A DNA stretch of 64,000 nucleotides from Sulfurimonas gotlandica GD1 (GCF_000242915.1 NZ_AFRZ01000001.1:124001-188000), one strand, 5' to 3'; positions 1 through 9,561 are shown, numbered from the stretch's first letter. Notes: generated by a model not told the origin, from the letters alone. Translations and numbers: made by a program.

Positions 1-283
1 AGAAGTCTCTTTAGTTGATAATGAGTTTAAAAATTTTTACAAAACTGTAAGCTTTAAAATCAGTGGCAAAAAACCTGGATTGTTTGTAACTAAATACGGA
101 GGTGCTATGGTTTATGGCATAACCGTTGTAGAAAATAATAAGTCTCCTAAAAATAAAGATGGTGCAATTAAATTTGTCAACTTTGTACTTTCAGATGAGG
201 GAAAAAAGATAATGGCCAGTAATGGTCAAGGTACATTTTCTTCACCAACAATTACAGGAGATGCTTCCATAATAGGAAAGTAG
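1..283 (+). CDS. wtpA: Tungstate/molybdate ABC transporter substrate-binding protein, C-terminal part
   Basis: Only the last ~93 codons are present; the reading frame is open from base 2 and the start lies left of the window. The visible part has the C-terminal signature of WtpA/ModA-type periplasmic binding proteins: a GxxMVYGITV strand, then AIKFVNFVLSDEGKKIM and a GQG turn near the end. Such proteins bind tungstate or molybdate in the periplasm and pass it to the permease. The ATPase gene starts 8 bases after the stop, so they are cotranscribed. Tungstate rather than molybdate is a family-level guess; the oxyanion-binding residues lie outside the window. Confidence 0.75.
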   Translation, partial: EVSLVDNEFKNFYKTVSFKISGKKPGLFVTKYGGAMVYGITVVENNKSPKNKDGAIKFVNFVLSDEGKKIMASNGQGTFSSPTITGDASIIGK

Positions 284-290
284 CTAAACA

Positions 291-1277
291 ATGGACTATT
301 TAAAAATAAAAAACTTATCAAGTAAAACAAATGATTTTTCGCTTGATAAAATAACTTTTGATATACAAAAAAATGAATATTTTGTACTTCTTGGGCAAAG
401 TGGAAGTGGAAAGACTATGCTTCTCGAAACCATTGCAGGACTCAATCAATGTGAAGGAGAAATATTTTACAAAGGAGAGGACATCTCTCTTTTAGCAACT
501 GAAAAGAGAGATATCGGCTTTGTATATCAAGACTTTGCACTATTTCCAAACTTAAATGTAGAAGAGAATATTAGATTTTCATCTAAGTATAAAAAAGTAG
601 TAGATGCAGATACACTCTTTGAAGATATTGTAGAATTTTTAAAGTTAGATAGTCTACTAGATCGCGATACTAAAGACTTAAGTGGTGGAGAAAAACAGCG
701 TGTGGCAATAGCTAGAGCAATATTTTCCAGACCAAAAATATTACTTTTGGATGAACCACTTAGTGCTATTGATCCAACATTTAGAAACTCTATTATGAAG
801 AGTTTAAAAGATATTCATAGAAGATATGATGTTACAACAATCCATGTAACTCATAACTTTAGGGAAGCATCGTATCTGGCTGATAAGATAGCAATAATTA
901 TGGATGGAAAGATTCAGCAGGTTGGTAAAGCCGAAGATGTTTTGAATCACCCTATAAACATAGAAGTAGCAAGGTTTTTAGGATTTAAAAATATTTTTCC
1001 GGCAACTATGCTTGGATTTAGTTCAAGTTCAAAAGTTTTTTCTGTTGATCCAAATGTCATCAAGGTATCAAAAAATGGAACAATGGAAGCTGACTATATT
1101 TTAGAGGGAGTAGTTGAAGAGTGTATGGGGATAGTAGATCACTATAAACTTTTTGTAAAAGTTAAACAACATCAGTTTTTTATTAAAATCTTAAAGAGGG
1201 ATTATGAAGGGTGCTATGCAGATAGGACCAATATAATCCAAATTGGGTTTGATAAAAAAGACATAAGTTTTATATAA
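291..1277 (+). CDS. wtpC: Tungstate/molybdate ABC transporter ATP-binding protein
   Basis: Cytoplasmic ATPase that powers oxyanion import with the permease at 2811. Walker A GQSGSGKT is at residues 35-42, the ABC signature LSGGEKQ at 130-136 and Walker B ILLLDEP at 150-156, followed by a switch histidine in IHVTHNF. Residues ~260-328 form a C-terminal extension of the size and position of the TOBE oxyanion-sensing domain found in ModC/WtpC-type ATPases. The gene directly follows the binding-protein gene, with no clear Shine-Dalgarno before the ATG, suggesting translational coupling. Which oxyanion is carried cannot be settled from the sequence. Confidence 0.8.
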   Translation: MDYLKIKNLSSKTNDFSLDKITFDIQKNEYFVLLGQSGSGKTMLLETIAGLNQCEGEIFYKGEDISLLATEKRDIGFVYQDFALFPNLNVEENIRFSSKYKKVVDADTLFEDIVEFLKLDSLLDRDTKDLSGGEKQRVAIARAIFSRPKILLLDEPLSAIDPTFRNSIMKSLKDIHRRYDVTTIHVTHNFREASYLADKIAIIMDGKIQQVGKAEDVLNHPINIEVARFLGFKNIFPATMLGFSSSSKVFSVDPNVIKVSKNGTMEADYILEGVVEECMGIVDHYKLFVKVKQHQFFIKILKRDYEGCYADRTNIIQIGFDKKDISFI

Positions 1278-1291
1278 AAAAAGGAAGAAAA

Positions 1292-2770
1292 ATGAAGAAA
1301 AAATCAACTCAGATAAGCCTCTTAGTGAGTGCTTTAATAATATCAACAAGTCTTTATAGTGCAGATGAAATATCAAAGCGCACATTGAAAACAAACTATC
1401 AAGAAGTTTATAATGAAAAACCTGGTTCTGTTGAAAACTTCAGAGACATGTTTTTAGATGGTAAGTTTTACGGACGCCTGCGTTCTAATACTTTTTACTA
1501 TGCTTGGGAGAAAGAAACTGCAACACAAGACTCTCATTTAATCACTGCTCTTGGTGGCTCAGTTGTATATAAAAGTGCAACATATTCTAACTTTGATTTC
1601 ACTGCTGGTCTATACTATACACAGGCATTTTTTGATGATAACAGCGACCCTGTTAACCTCTTAAAAGCTGGGAAAGATGTTCTAAGCAGATTTGACAATA
1701 CTAACACCGGAAGCAAATCAATGGGCGTTCTTGGTCAAGCTTACATTAGCTACAAAGGTATACCTAAAACAGAATTGCTAGTGGGTCGTCAGCTAGTTGA
1801 GACTTTTTATACTAAATCAAATGATACAAAAATGATTCCAAATACATTTGATGGTATAGTGATTGAAACAAAAATAATTCCAGATACTACTGTAAAACTA
1901 GGATATCTAGCAGAGCAGAAACTTCGTGACCATACCGAATCACACTCTGCTCTAATGTATGGAGATAGTAATTCAACTTCTTCAAACAATCCTGCATGGA
2001 GTGAAAATGATGATACTGCAATGCACAAAGGATTTACATACACTCGTCTAAAAGCTGCTGGAGTAGATACTGAGGCACCACTGATTGTAGGAGATTTACA
2101 TAATAACTCTGTTGAAAATTTAAAAATTGATGTTTCCTTTTATGCTGTACCAGAACTTGTGTCTGAGATGATGGCTGAAGCAAACTATAAAATTAAGATG
2201 GGTGATTTTTCTATAGCACCAGGTGTACGTTACATAAAACAGTTTGACAATGGCGGTGGTGATATTGGTGGAGCAACTTATAGTGGCACACTAGCTGGTA
2301 TAAGTGGACAAAGTGGTGGATATAAAAATGCCAATTCTCTTGATTCCCAGATGCTCGCTGCTCGTTTAGTTGGAAACTATGCTAACTATAAACTAAACTT
2401 GGGGTATTCTCAGGTATTTGATGAAGCTGACTTAATTACTCCATGGCGTGGTTTTCCTACTGCTGGATATACACGTTCAATGGCAAGATATAACTGGATG
2501 GCCAACACAAAGAGCTATCGTGTAGAAGTAGTACGTAATGCAAATAAAAAAGGTGTTTACACTGATCTGTTTGTACAGATGTCAATACTACACACAGATG
2601 CAGATGAGGCTAAAGGATATTTTGATGAAAACTACTACTATGTTGGATTTGCACAAAATATTCCAAGCTTTAAAGACTTACAATGGCGTCTTAGACTTGG
2701 TTACAATGATACAAAAAAGGTAGATGCAGACAATCTAGATGGTCGTTTTGAGCTTAACTACCTGTTTTAA
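1292..2770 (+). CDS. OprD-like outer membrane porin inside the tungstate transport cluster
   Basis: A 492-residue exported protein with a signal peptide (MKKKSTQISLLVSALIIS... ending near SLYSA) and a C-terminal aromatic residue (ends ELNYLF), the hallmark of BAM-inserted beta-barrels. The body alternates polar and aromatic residues as in 16-18-strand porins and resembles campylobacterotal OprD-family porins (early GKFYGRLRSNTFYYAWE stretch, SATYSNFDFTAGLYYTQAF). An AAGGAAG ribosome site precedes the ATG. It sits between the ATPase (14 bases upstream) and the permease (40 bases downstream) of the oxyanion transporter, all on one strand, so it is probably cotranscribed and may pass the transporter's substrate through the outer membrane. 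That role is inference. Confidence 0.75.
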   Translation: MKKKSTQISLLVSALIISTSLYSADEISKRTLKTNYQEVYNEKPGSVENFRDMFLDGKFYGRLRSNTFYYAWEKETATQDSHLITALGGSVVYKSATYSNFDFTAGLYYTQAFFDDNSDPVNLLKAGKDVLSRFDNTNTGSKSMGVLGQAYISYKGIPKTELLVGRQLVETFYTKSNDTKMIPNTFDGIVIETKIIPDTTVKLGYLAEQKLRDHTESHSALMYGDSNSTSSNNPAWSENDDTAMHKGFTYTRLKAAGVDTEAPLIVGDLHNNSVENLKIDVSFYAVPELVSEMMAEANYKIKMGDFSIAPGVRYIKQFDNGGGDIGGATYSGTLAGISGQSGGYKNANSLDSQMLAARLVGNYANYKLNLGYSQVFDEADLITPWRGFPTAGYTRSMARYNWMANTKSYRVEVVRNANKKGVYTDLFVQMSILHTDADEAKGYFDENYYYVGFAQNIPSFKDLQWRLRLGYNDTKKVDADNLDGRFELNYLF

Positions 2771-2810
2771 AAAAATATAACCTGTGAATAAACCATAAGA
2801 AGAGAATATC

Positions 2811-3590
2811 ATGAAAGCAATCTATAAAAGCAATACATTTAACACAACACTGATAGTCTTAGCACTAATACTAATATTTTTTCTTAGTGTTCCTATAATA
2901 AAAATATTTATAGGTGTAGGAAGTGAAAAACTACTTGAAACTATAAAAGACGGTGAAGCAATTGATTCTATAATCCTGACAATGAAAGTATCAGCATGGT
3001 CTATGATGTTTGTTTTATTTACAGGACTTCCACTAGCTTATGTGATTGCAAGATATGACTTTTATGGAAAAAGTATGGTTGAGGCACTTATAGATATTCC
3101 AGTGATGATTCCTCATACTGCTGCCGGAATTGCTCTTCTTACCACTTTTGGAGATAGCGCAATCGGTGACTTTTTTAAACTCTTTGGAATAGAATTTATC
3201 GGTACAGAATATGGAATAATGATAGCTATGATGTTTCTATCAGCTCCATTTTTAATAAATAGTGCCAAAGATGGATTTAGAAAAGTAGATGTAAAACTAG
3301 AAAAAACAGCTAGAACATTGGGAGCTTCTCCAATAAATGTATTTTTTAGAATAACTATTCCAAATGCAAAAAAAGACATTATAAACGGTGCTTTAATGAT
3401 GTGGAGCAGAGGTCTTGGCGAGTTTGGTGCAATTGTAATTTTAGTTTATCATCCAATGACAACCCCTGTTTTAATTTTTGACAGGTTTAATAGTTATGGG
3501 CTTAGTTACAGTGCACCATTAGCAGCGGTAATTATTGGCTTTAGTATGCTTGTATTTTTGATTGTTAGATTTATTACAAATCGTTTGTAA
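2811..3590 (+). CDS. wtpB: Tungstate/molybdate ABC transporter permease
   Basis: Inner-membrane permease of 259 residues with about six hydrophobic segments. The EAA-type cytoplasmic loop that docks on the ATPase is visible as ARTLGASPINVFFRITIP, and the following RGLGEFGAIVIL stretch is typical of the ModB/WtpB branch (usual form ARALGEFGA). The VMIPHTAAGIALL segment is also family-typical. It completes the importer begun by the binding protein and ATPase, although a porin gene lies between. AAGAAGAG before the ATG is a good ribosome site. No terminator is obvious before the convergent gene ending at 3634. Confidence 0.8.
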   Translation: MKAIYKSNTFNTTLIVLALILIFFLSVPIIKIFIGVGSEKLLETIKDGEAIDSIILTMKVSAWSMMFVLFTGLPLAYVIARYDFYGKSMVEALIDIPVMIPHTAAGIALLTTFGDSAIGDFFKLFGIEFIGTEYGIMIAMMFLSAPFLINSAKDGFRKVDVKLEKTARTLGASPINVFFRITIPNAKKDIINGALMMWSRGLGEFGAIVILVYHPMTTPVLIFDRFNSYGLSYSAPLAAVIIGFSMLVFLIVRFITNRL

Positions 3591-3633
3591 AATATAAATG
3601 CTTAGTTGGTAAATTAAATATTTCTTATTATCT

Positions 3634-5640
3634 TTACTTTCTAAGTTCATGTATTATTTTCATCTGTCGATTGGCAATATACTGTTTTAAAATGCCTTTA
3701 TTAATTCCATCTAAATGACATAAAACAACAATCTTAAAACCATCTTTAACTTTTTCAATTTTTTTAACTGTTGCTTCTGTAATAAATGAAGTAGTGATGT
3801 CATCAACAGGAAGCATTATATCTATAGATACAAAACTTCCTTCATCTAAACTTCTTTTTCGTTTTAATCTTAACCCAATATATTCTTCATTTATGTCATT
3901 TACTACACCTTCACAGTCTGGACCATCTGATAAAATATTGACTTTCATGTTTTCTTCTACTTCAACACGGAATATTTTGCGTTTTAGTGGAGTGTGTTTA
4001 CTTAGCCTAAAGCGATGAATTTTAACAGTGTTGTTTTTATCGTTAAGACTGTATACAGATGCTTTAACAATACCTAACATTGGAAATTCTAAATAGATAT
4101 TCTCATTTGGCGCGGTAGCACAAAACTCTTTATTTGATAGCTGAACAGTTGCACTATCTTTATCTACAAAAAGCAATTTATTCTCAACACTGATTGCTAA
4201 GCCCTTGTAGTATAGTGTTGTTTTAATCTTTTTCATGCCTTTTAGTCTATCTGTAAATCTTTCTTGATCAGGTAGAGCTTCGTATAATTTCACATTCTCA
4301 AAATCAGTACTAACACTGCCTTCTTGCGAAGAATTTATTTCATCAATTAAAGAATTTGCTCGAATCTGAACACTATTTACAGTCTCACTAAGGTCAAAAG
4401 CCGTAATAGATATAGTTTTTCTATGAGGTGATTTACTCAATTCAATATGAAGTGAACTACACCAGTTGTAACTATCCTGTTCATTCTCATATACTATCAA
4501 TACACCAAAGCGACTTCCTTCAAGACGAGCGACAATCATATTTTTATCAGTATTAGAGATTAGATCTTTAGCTACATTTACTATTGCCTTATCACCAGCA
4601 TCCATTCCCTGAGTATTATTTATTTCTTTTAGCTGTGGTATATCTACAATTACTAAAGCAAGTTGCGTGTTATCTTGCAAGGCCTTTCTTTGTGCTTCAC
4701 CCATTAAATGAATAAATTTAACATAGTTGTAAAGTCCTGTCAATTCATCATGTTCAAGTTTTTCTCTTATAAGTGCTTCATTCGCAACATGAGAGGAGAT
4801 ACTATTAAAACTAATTATATATTTTGTAGGCTCACTCTCAGGAAGAGTAGTTATACGTCCACTATATGTAAAGACATCAGCCATTTTATTATTAAAGATA
4901 TTGGTAGTAAAAGGTTTATTTGACTCATAGACACTGCTCAACCATTCATTTATATTTTCTAGATCAAATTTTATTTTTGAAGAACTATCTACATCTTTCA
5001 TAAAACTAAATGTACTAGAGAAATTTTTATTAAATTCTTTTATATCATTAACACCTATAGCCTCAAAAAATGGTTGATTTGCTAAAATTATATGCCCATT
5101 TTGAACAATAATTATTTTTGTATTTATAAAGTTTATTATTTTTAATATTTGACTGAATTTCTTTTGTTGAACAATTGATTTTTGAATAGCTTGTTGTTTC
5201 TTTTCATAAAAAGTTGTAAAAATTTCCAATACGCCAGAGAGATTTGCATCAAAAAGAATCGCTATTTCATCCATCATCTCCATAGCATTATCTTTGATTA
5301 GCTTATCTCTAAATATATAAGTGACAAGAGTTCTACGCAGTCCCATACAAATGTCAAATACATCTTTTGGTGTAATATTTTTTTCTAACAAAAAGTTGAC
5401 CAATTTACTCATTATCGGACAATTACCGGCTTCCTTCTCTTCGCGAACAACAGCTATAAAGTACTCTATTATTGGCACACCATATCCATCTCTAAACTTA
5501 ACACCAGCAATTTTATAATTTTTAAAAATTGATTTAACAGTAGGAATCTCAATCCATTCAGACCCAAGTTTTACTCGATTTATTTCAAGTTGATCAATGA
5601 TATTTAAAAGATTAGGGGCTAGTTCTTGTAGTTTAGACAT
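3634..5640 (-). CDS. Degenerate GGDEF plus PilZ domain signalling protein
   Basis: About 668 residues. An N-terminal helical region (~1-160) is followed by a coiled stretch, a PAS-like segment (~170-285), a GGDEF-type fold starting with HDELTGLYNYVKF (~298) and a C-terminal PilZ-like region (~475-650). The GGDEF signature reads EGSRF (~374-378), so diguanylate cyclase activity is unlikely. The PilZ RxxxR-like element is present as RKIFR, and VVNDINEEYIGL stands where the D/NxSxxG motif is expected, so c-di-GMP binding is plausible but not certain. I set the start at 5640, not the upstream in-frame ATG at 5655: AGGAGA at 5645-5650 serves the ATG at 5640, and the -10 box (5666-5671) leaves almost no leader for the longer start. 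Confidence 0.7.
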   Translation of the reverse strand: MSKLQELAPNLLNIIDQLEINRVKLGSEWIEIPTVKSIFKNYKIAGVKFRDGYGVPIIEYFIAVVREEKEAGNCPIMSKLVNFLLEKNITPKDVFDICMGLRRTLVTYIFRDKLIKDNAMEMMDEIAILFDANLSGVLEIFTTFYEKKQQAIQKSIVQQKKFSQILKIINFINTKIIIVQNGHIILANQPFFEAIGVNDIKEFNKNFSSTFSFMKDVDSSSKIKFDLENINEWLSSVYESNKPFTTNIFNNKMADVFTYSGRITTLPESEPTKYIISFNSISSHVANEALIREKLEHDELTGLYNYVKFIHLMGEAQRKALQDNTQLALVIVDIPQLKEINNTQGMDAGDKAIVNVAKDLISNTDKNMIVARLEGSRFGVLIVYENEQDSYNWCSSLHIELSKSPHRKTISITAFDLSETVNSVQIRANSLIDEINSSQEGSVSTDFENVKLYEALPDQERFTDRLKGMKKIKTTLYYKGLAISVENKLLFVDKDSATVQLSNKEFCATAPNENIYLEFPMLGIVKASVYSLNDKNNTVKIHRFRLSKHTPLKRKIFRVEVEENMKVNILSDGPDCEGVVNDINEEYIGLRLKRKRSLDEGSFVSIDIMLPVDDITTSFITEATVKKIEKVKDGFKIVVLCHLDGINKGILKQYIANRQMKIIHELRK

Positions 5641-5665
5641 AGCTTCTCCTGACATAATTTTGATT

Positions 5666-5671
5666 ATTATA
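5666..5671 (-). promoter_or_regulatory. -10 element (TGnTATAAT) for the GGDEF/PilZ gene
   Basis: The minus strand reads TGATATAAT here, an extended -10 box. A transcript starting ~7 bases downstream (near 5659) has a ~19-base leader with AGGAGA before the ATG at 5640. This supports the shorter start codon. Confidence 0.55.
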
Positions 5672-5690
5672 TCACAAAAACTATAGAAGT

Positions 5691-5715
5691 TTTAAACCTC
5701 AAGAGGAGGTTTAAA
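5691..5715 (-). terminator. Perfect 10-bp hairpin after serA
   Basis: TTTAAACCTC (5691-5700) pairs without mismatch with GAGGTTTAAA (5706-5715) around a 5-base loop. It lies 9 bases beyond the serA stop, between serA and the promoter of the next minus-strand gene, so a terminator for serA is the simplest reading. There is no long U-run after it, so efficiency is uncertain. Confidence 0.5.
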
Positions 5716-5723
5716 AATAAGGA

Positions 5724-7310
5724 TTAAAGTCTTGCGTAATTTACACTTAAACAAGCTTCTAAAGAAGCCAATGCATTAAGAGTTGCTTCATTAACTGCAT
5801 TATCAACTAAGATTACAGCTAAAGCTTCTGCATCTTTGTTTCTAGCTAATGAAAAATCAGAGATATTAACATTGTTTCTTGCAAGGGTAGAGCCTATGCT
5901 TCCTATAACACCAGGAACATCACTGTTTTTAAATAGAATCATATCACCTTTAAGAGCTACCTCTATGTCAAAACCATCAATTGCGACAATACGCTTAACA
6001 CCATCATCAAAGATTGTAGAACTAATTGAAGTTGTACCCTCTGCAGTAGTTAGTTTTACAGTAATAAGGTTTTTAAAGACAGCTGAATCGTTAAGAGCCT
6101 CAAACTCAATTTTTATGCCTTTTTCTTTTGCAACAAATTCAGCATTTACATAATTAATAGTATCACTAGAGTTTTGGCTCATTGCACCAACTGCAACGAA
6201 AGTAGATAAAGATTCAACATAGTTAGATATCTCACCTTGACCACTAACTTTTATAGCTATGATTTGAGATTTATTTATTTGAGATGCTAAGAAACCAATC
6301 TTTTGTCCCATCTCTAGGAAAGGTTTTACAAATGATGGTATTTTACTCTCATCAATTGGAAGATTCATTGCATGTGCAAAAGAGATTCCTTTAGCAGCTT
6401 CTATAGCATTTTTAGCTGCTTGAGTTCCTATGTTATATTGAGATTCATAAGTATTAGCACCCAAGTGAGGAGATACAACAATATTTTCTAAATCTAATAA
6501 TGGATGATCTGTTGCAGGTTCTTTATTAAATACATCGATGCCGGCAAAACGAATTTTTTTAGATTTTAGACCATTATAAAGTGCTTCTTCATTATAAAGA
6601 CCACCTCTAGCACAGTTAATTAAAACTACGCCGTCTTTCATCTTAGCAATCTCCGCTTCATCAATCATATTTAAAGTTTCTTGATTTTTAGGTGTGTGAA
6701 TAGTAATTATGTCACAAGCTAAAATATCTGCAAAATCTTTAGTATAAGTCATATCGCAATCAGTAACTTTTGATGGATGAATGTAAGGATCATAAACAAC
6801 GATATCAGTCTCAAATGACTGAGCTCTCTTTGCTACACGAGAACCAATGTTACCAAAACCAATAACACCGAGCTTTTTGCCTTTCATCTCATAACCATAC
6901 CACTTTTCTCTTTTCCAAATTCTTTGGTTTTTAAGGTGGTCATGAGAGTATGGGAACATTCTCATACATGAAAGCATGTGTGCCATTGTAAGTTCAACTG
7001 CAGCTATAGTGTTTGCTGTCGGAACATTCATTACGATGATTCCTTCTTTTGAACAACCTTCTATATCAACATTATCAACACCAACACCGGCACGAACAAT
7101 AGCTTTCATATTTTTTGCAGCATTTATAAACTTGTCATCTACATCAGTTGAACTTCTAGTAATTGCTACATCTGCTTTGGCGATGATATCAAGTAGTTTT
7201 ACCTTGTCTTCATCAGCTGCCATTATAAAATTGATACTTTCATCATTACGAAGCATTTCTAAACCGGCTTCGTGGATATGGTCACAAACTACGATTGTAT
7301 GTTTTTTCAT
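5724..7310 (-). CDS. serA: D-3-phosphoglycerate dehydrogenase
   Basis: Oxidises 3-phosphoglycerate to 3-phosphohydroxypyruvate, the first step of serine synthesis. At 528 residues it is the long bacterial type. The NAD-binding loop GFGNIGS is at 151-157; the catalytic triad is visible as R235 (in NCARGG), E264 (in FNKEP) and H282 (in SPHLGAN). An intervening domain follows, and an ACT domain closes the protein (GVIGSIGSTLARNNVNISDF), which in this family senses serine. The start overlaps the stop of the upstream small membrane protein as TAATG, so the two are translationally coupled. Confidence 0.95.
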   Translation of the reverse strand: MKKHTIVVCDHIHEAGLEMLRNDESINFIMAADEDKVKLLDIIAKADVAITRSSTDVDDKFINAAKNMKAIVRAGVGVDNVDIEGCSKEGIIVMNVPTANTIAAVELTMAHMLSCMRMFPYSHDHLKNQRIWKREKWYGYEMKGKKLGVIGFGNIGSRVAKRAQSFETDIVVYDPYIHPSKVTDCDMTYTKDFADILACDIITIHTPKNQETLNMIDEAEIAKMKDGVVLINCARGGLYNEEALYNGLKSKKIRFAGIDVFNKEPATDHPLLDLENIVVSPHLGANTYESQYNIGTQAAKNAIEAAKGISFAHAMNLPIDESKIPSFVKPFLEMGQKIGFLASQINKSQIIAIKVSGQGEISNYVESLSTFVAVGAMSQNSSDTINYVNAEFVAKEKGIKIEFEALNDSAVFKNLITVKLTTAEGTTSISSTIFDDGVKRIVAIDGFDIEVALKGDMILFKNSDVPGVIGSIGSTLARNNVNISDFSLARNKDAEALAVILVDNAVNEATLNALASLEACLSVNYARL

Positions 7311-7789
7311 TATACATCCTCTTTAAACAGCTCTACTTTGGCTGAAATTTGGTAATTTTTCAATACTCTAACTAAAGAGTTTAATTTTTCAATATTTTTT
7401 GAATAGATAAGCAATTCTACACTGCTTTTATCTCTTTTGAGATAATATCTTAATTTATGTTGTTTTAACTCTTCTTTTAAACAGAAAAGTTGGTATGGAT
7501 CTAAGAGTGAGGCGGATAGTTTATAAATAGTATTACTAGTTATTTGTTCATCTAAATCTATCTCTATATAAGCTTCGTTAACAGGATAAAAATATCCTAG
7601 TCTTTCAGTTTTAGAAAAATGATTTAACCAGACTTTTTTAGATTTTTGTTGAACAACTTCACTCTTGTATTCAAGTGGCTCAACGTAATCTTTATCTTGT
7701 GAAGGATTGATTGAGATTAAAAAAAAGATAATAAAAATGGCAACTCCAAGTGCTAGGACTGGAGTAAACCATTTTAATATTTTTTGCAT
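7310..7789 (-). CDS. Hypothetical membrane-anchored protein between rpsA and serA
   Basis: 159 residues that I do not recognise. One hydrophobic segment (about 9-28, PVLALGVAIFIIFFLISI) near the N-terminus makes a signal anchor, with the remaining ~130 residues predicted outside the cytoplasm. The soluble part is charged, with alternating lysine and glutamate and a KHKLRYYLKRDKSSVELLIYS-like beta-rich core, reminiscent in size of SPOR-like or POTRA-like small domains, but no diagnostic motif is present. It starts 1 base after the rpsA stop and overlaps serA, so it is part of a rpsA-orf-serA operon. Confidence 0.6.
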   Translation of the reverse strand: MQKILKWFTPVLALGVAIFIIFFLISINPSQDKDYVEPLEYKSEVVQQKSKKVWLNHFSKTERLGYFYPVNEAYIEIDLDEQITSNTIYKLSASLLDPYQLFCLKEELKQHKLRYYLKRDKSSVELLIYSKNIEKLNSLVRVLKNYQISAKVELFKEDV

Positions 7790-7790
7790 C

Positions 7791-9449
7791 TTATTTGAAT
7801 TTATCTTTTATCAGGTCACCTAAAGAGTTTGATGTATTATCATTAATCTCTTCTAAAAGCTCTTGATTTTTAATATAATCTAATTTTTTAACAGATAAAC
7901 GGATACGATCTCTACGAGTATCAATTACAGCTATAGCAGCTTCAATTTCTTGACCGGCTACTAACTCTTCTTTTACAAGTGGAGCTAAATCTTCATCACG
8001 AATAAGTGCGTCAACACCATCTTCTAAAGATACGAAAACACCAAATTCTTTAATGTCACGGATAGTCCCTTTAACAATTGAGTTTAATTTATGTGTTGTT
8101 GCAAATTTATCAATTGGGCTTTCCAAAAGAGTTTTACGGTTTAAAGATATTTTTTGATCTTCAGTGTTGATTTTAGCAATTTTAACTTCAACTTCTTCAC
8201 CAGACTTTAAAACATCTTTACATTTTACATTTTTATCCCAAGAAATATCTTGATTATGTAATAGACCTTCAACTGAACCAACGCGTACGAACGCACCGAA
8301 GTCAGTAAGAGATGTAACAGTTCCAGTTACTACATCACCTTCGTTGTAGTTTCTAACAAACTCATCAAATGGTTTTGGTAAAAGTCTTTTTAATGAAACA
8401 CGTAGCTTGTGAGTCTTAGAATTAATTTCGATAACTTCAACATCAATTTCTTGTCCAACAGTTAAATAATCATTAGGATTTTTAACGTTTTTGTCCCAAG
8501 TAATTTCTGAAATGTGTAAGAAACCTTCAATATCATTACCAAGATCAACAAATACACCGTATGCTTCAATATTTGAAACAGTTACAGTTATTGTATCACC
8601 TTCATCTAACTCGCTCTCAACTTCTGCCCATGGATCTGACTGAACAGCTTTGATTGATAAAGAAAGATGTCTTTTATCTTTATCGTAAGAGATAGCTTTA
8701 ACAGTTACAACATCACCATCTTTATAAAGTTTTGACGGATTAACTGGACCTTTGTAGCTGATTTCATTGTAGTGAACTAGACCATCCACACCACCAACAT
8801 CTACGAACATACCGTAGCTAGTGATTTTTTTGATAGTACCTTCTACAATAACATCATCTTCCATTAGTTGGTCAATAATCTCTTTCTTTTTCTTTCTTTC
8901 TTCGTTAAATAGTTTACGACGAGAAACTACTATTGAGTTCTCTGCAGCATCTACTTTAACAACCTGAGCTTTGATTTTGCGACCAACAACTTCGTCACCA
9001 TCTTTGAAAGCTGCTAAAGAACGTGGCATAAAGAAAGAAACATCGTCAGCTTCTACTACGTATCCACCACGGTTTTTCTTAGTGATGATACCTTCAATGA
9101 TTATTTCTTCAAAGTCTTCTTTGTGTGCTTCAATAAAGTCAATAGTCTTTTGTTGCTCTAAAACTTTTCTATAAGAGATTTTAGGACGCTCATTGTAGTA
9201 TCCCATAACCATTACTTTAATCTTATCACCAGCACCAAACATCAATTCACCGTCTTCACCACGGATTTCATCAAGGCTAAGAATACCTTCTAGCTTATCG
9301 CCAACACCAACTAATGCTCTGTTCTCGTCTGCTTGAACTTCAACAATCTCACCCTCTACGATGCGACTTGATTCTTGCTGCTTTTCAGTTGCAGCAAACA
9401 TCTCTGCAAAATTCTCTTCTTCTTCAAATGATTCGTTATCGAACGCCAT
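7791..9449 (-). CDS. rpsA: 30S ribosomal protein S1
   Basis: RNA-binding ribosomal protein that helps mRNA bind the 30S subunit. The 552-residue sequence contains about six tandem S1 (OB-fold) repeats; clear ones read GMFVDVGGVDGLVHYNEISY, GVFVDLGNDIEGFLHISEITW, GAFVRVGSVEGLLHNQDISW and GVFVSLEDGVDALIRDEDL. The length is in the usual range for this phylum. GAGGATAG stands before the ATG and a TATAAT box lies at 9482-9487. The two downstream genes are packed against it. Confidence 0.95.
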   Translation of the reverse strand: MAFDNESFEEEENFAEMFAATEKQQESSRIVEGEIVEVQADENRALVGVGDKLEGILSLDEIRGEDGELMFGAGDKIKVMVMGYYNERPKISYRKVLEQQKTIDFIEAHKEDFEEIIIEGIITKKNRGGYVVEADDVSFFMPRSLAAFKDGDEVVGRKIKAQVVKVDAAENSIVVSRRKLFNEERKKKKEIIDQLMEDDVIVEGTIKKITSYGMFVDVGGVDGLVHYNEISYKGPVNPSKLYKDGDVVTVKAISYDKDKRHLSLSIKAVQSDPWAEVESELDEGDTITVTVSNIEAYGVFVDLGNDIEGFLHISEITWDKNVKNPNDYLTVGQEIDVEVIEINSKTHKLRVSLKRLLPKPFDEFVRNYNEGDVVTGTVTSLTDFGAFVRVGSVEGLLHNQDISWDKNVKCKDVLKSGEEVEVKIAKINTEDQKISLNRKTLLESPIDKFATTHKLNSIVKGTIRDIKEFGVFVSLEDGVDALIRDEDLAPLVKEELVAGQEIEAAIAVIDTRRDRIRLSVKKLDYIKNQELLEEINDNTSNSLGDLIKDKFK

Positions 9450-9481
9450 TATCTATCCTCTTGTTACATAAAAATTGCGTG

Positions 9482-9487
9482 ATTATA
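9482..9487 (-). promoter_or_regulatory. -10 element (TATAAT) of the rpsA operon
   Basis: A perfect TATAAT on the minus strand about 33 bases before the rpsA ATG, leaving a short leader that contains the AAGAGGATAG ribosome site. The surrounding 112-base gap holds no other recognisable signal. Confidence 0.5.
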
Positions 9488-9561
9488 CCTAATTATAGAT
9501 TATTTTACCATTAATATGAGATTAACTTAAGATAAGAAAAATAAAAATGCTAATAAAATAG

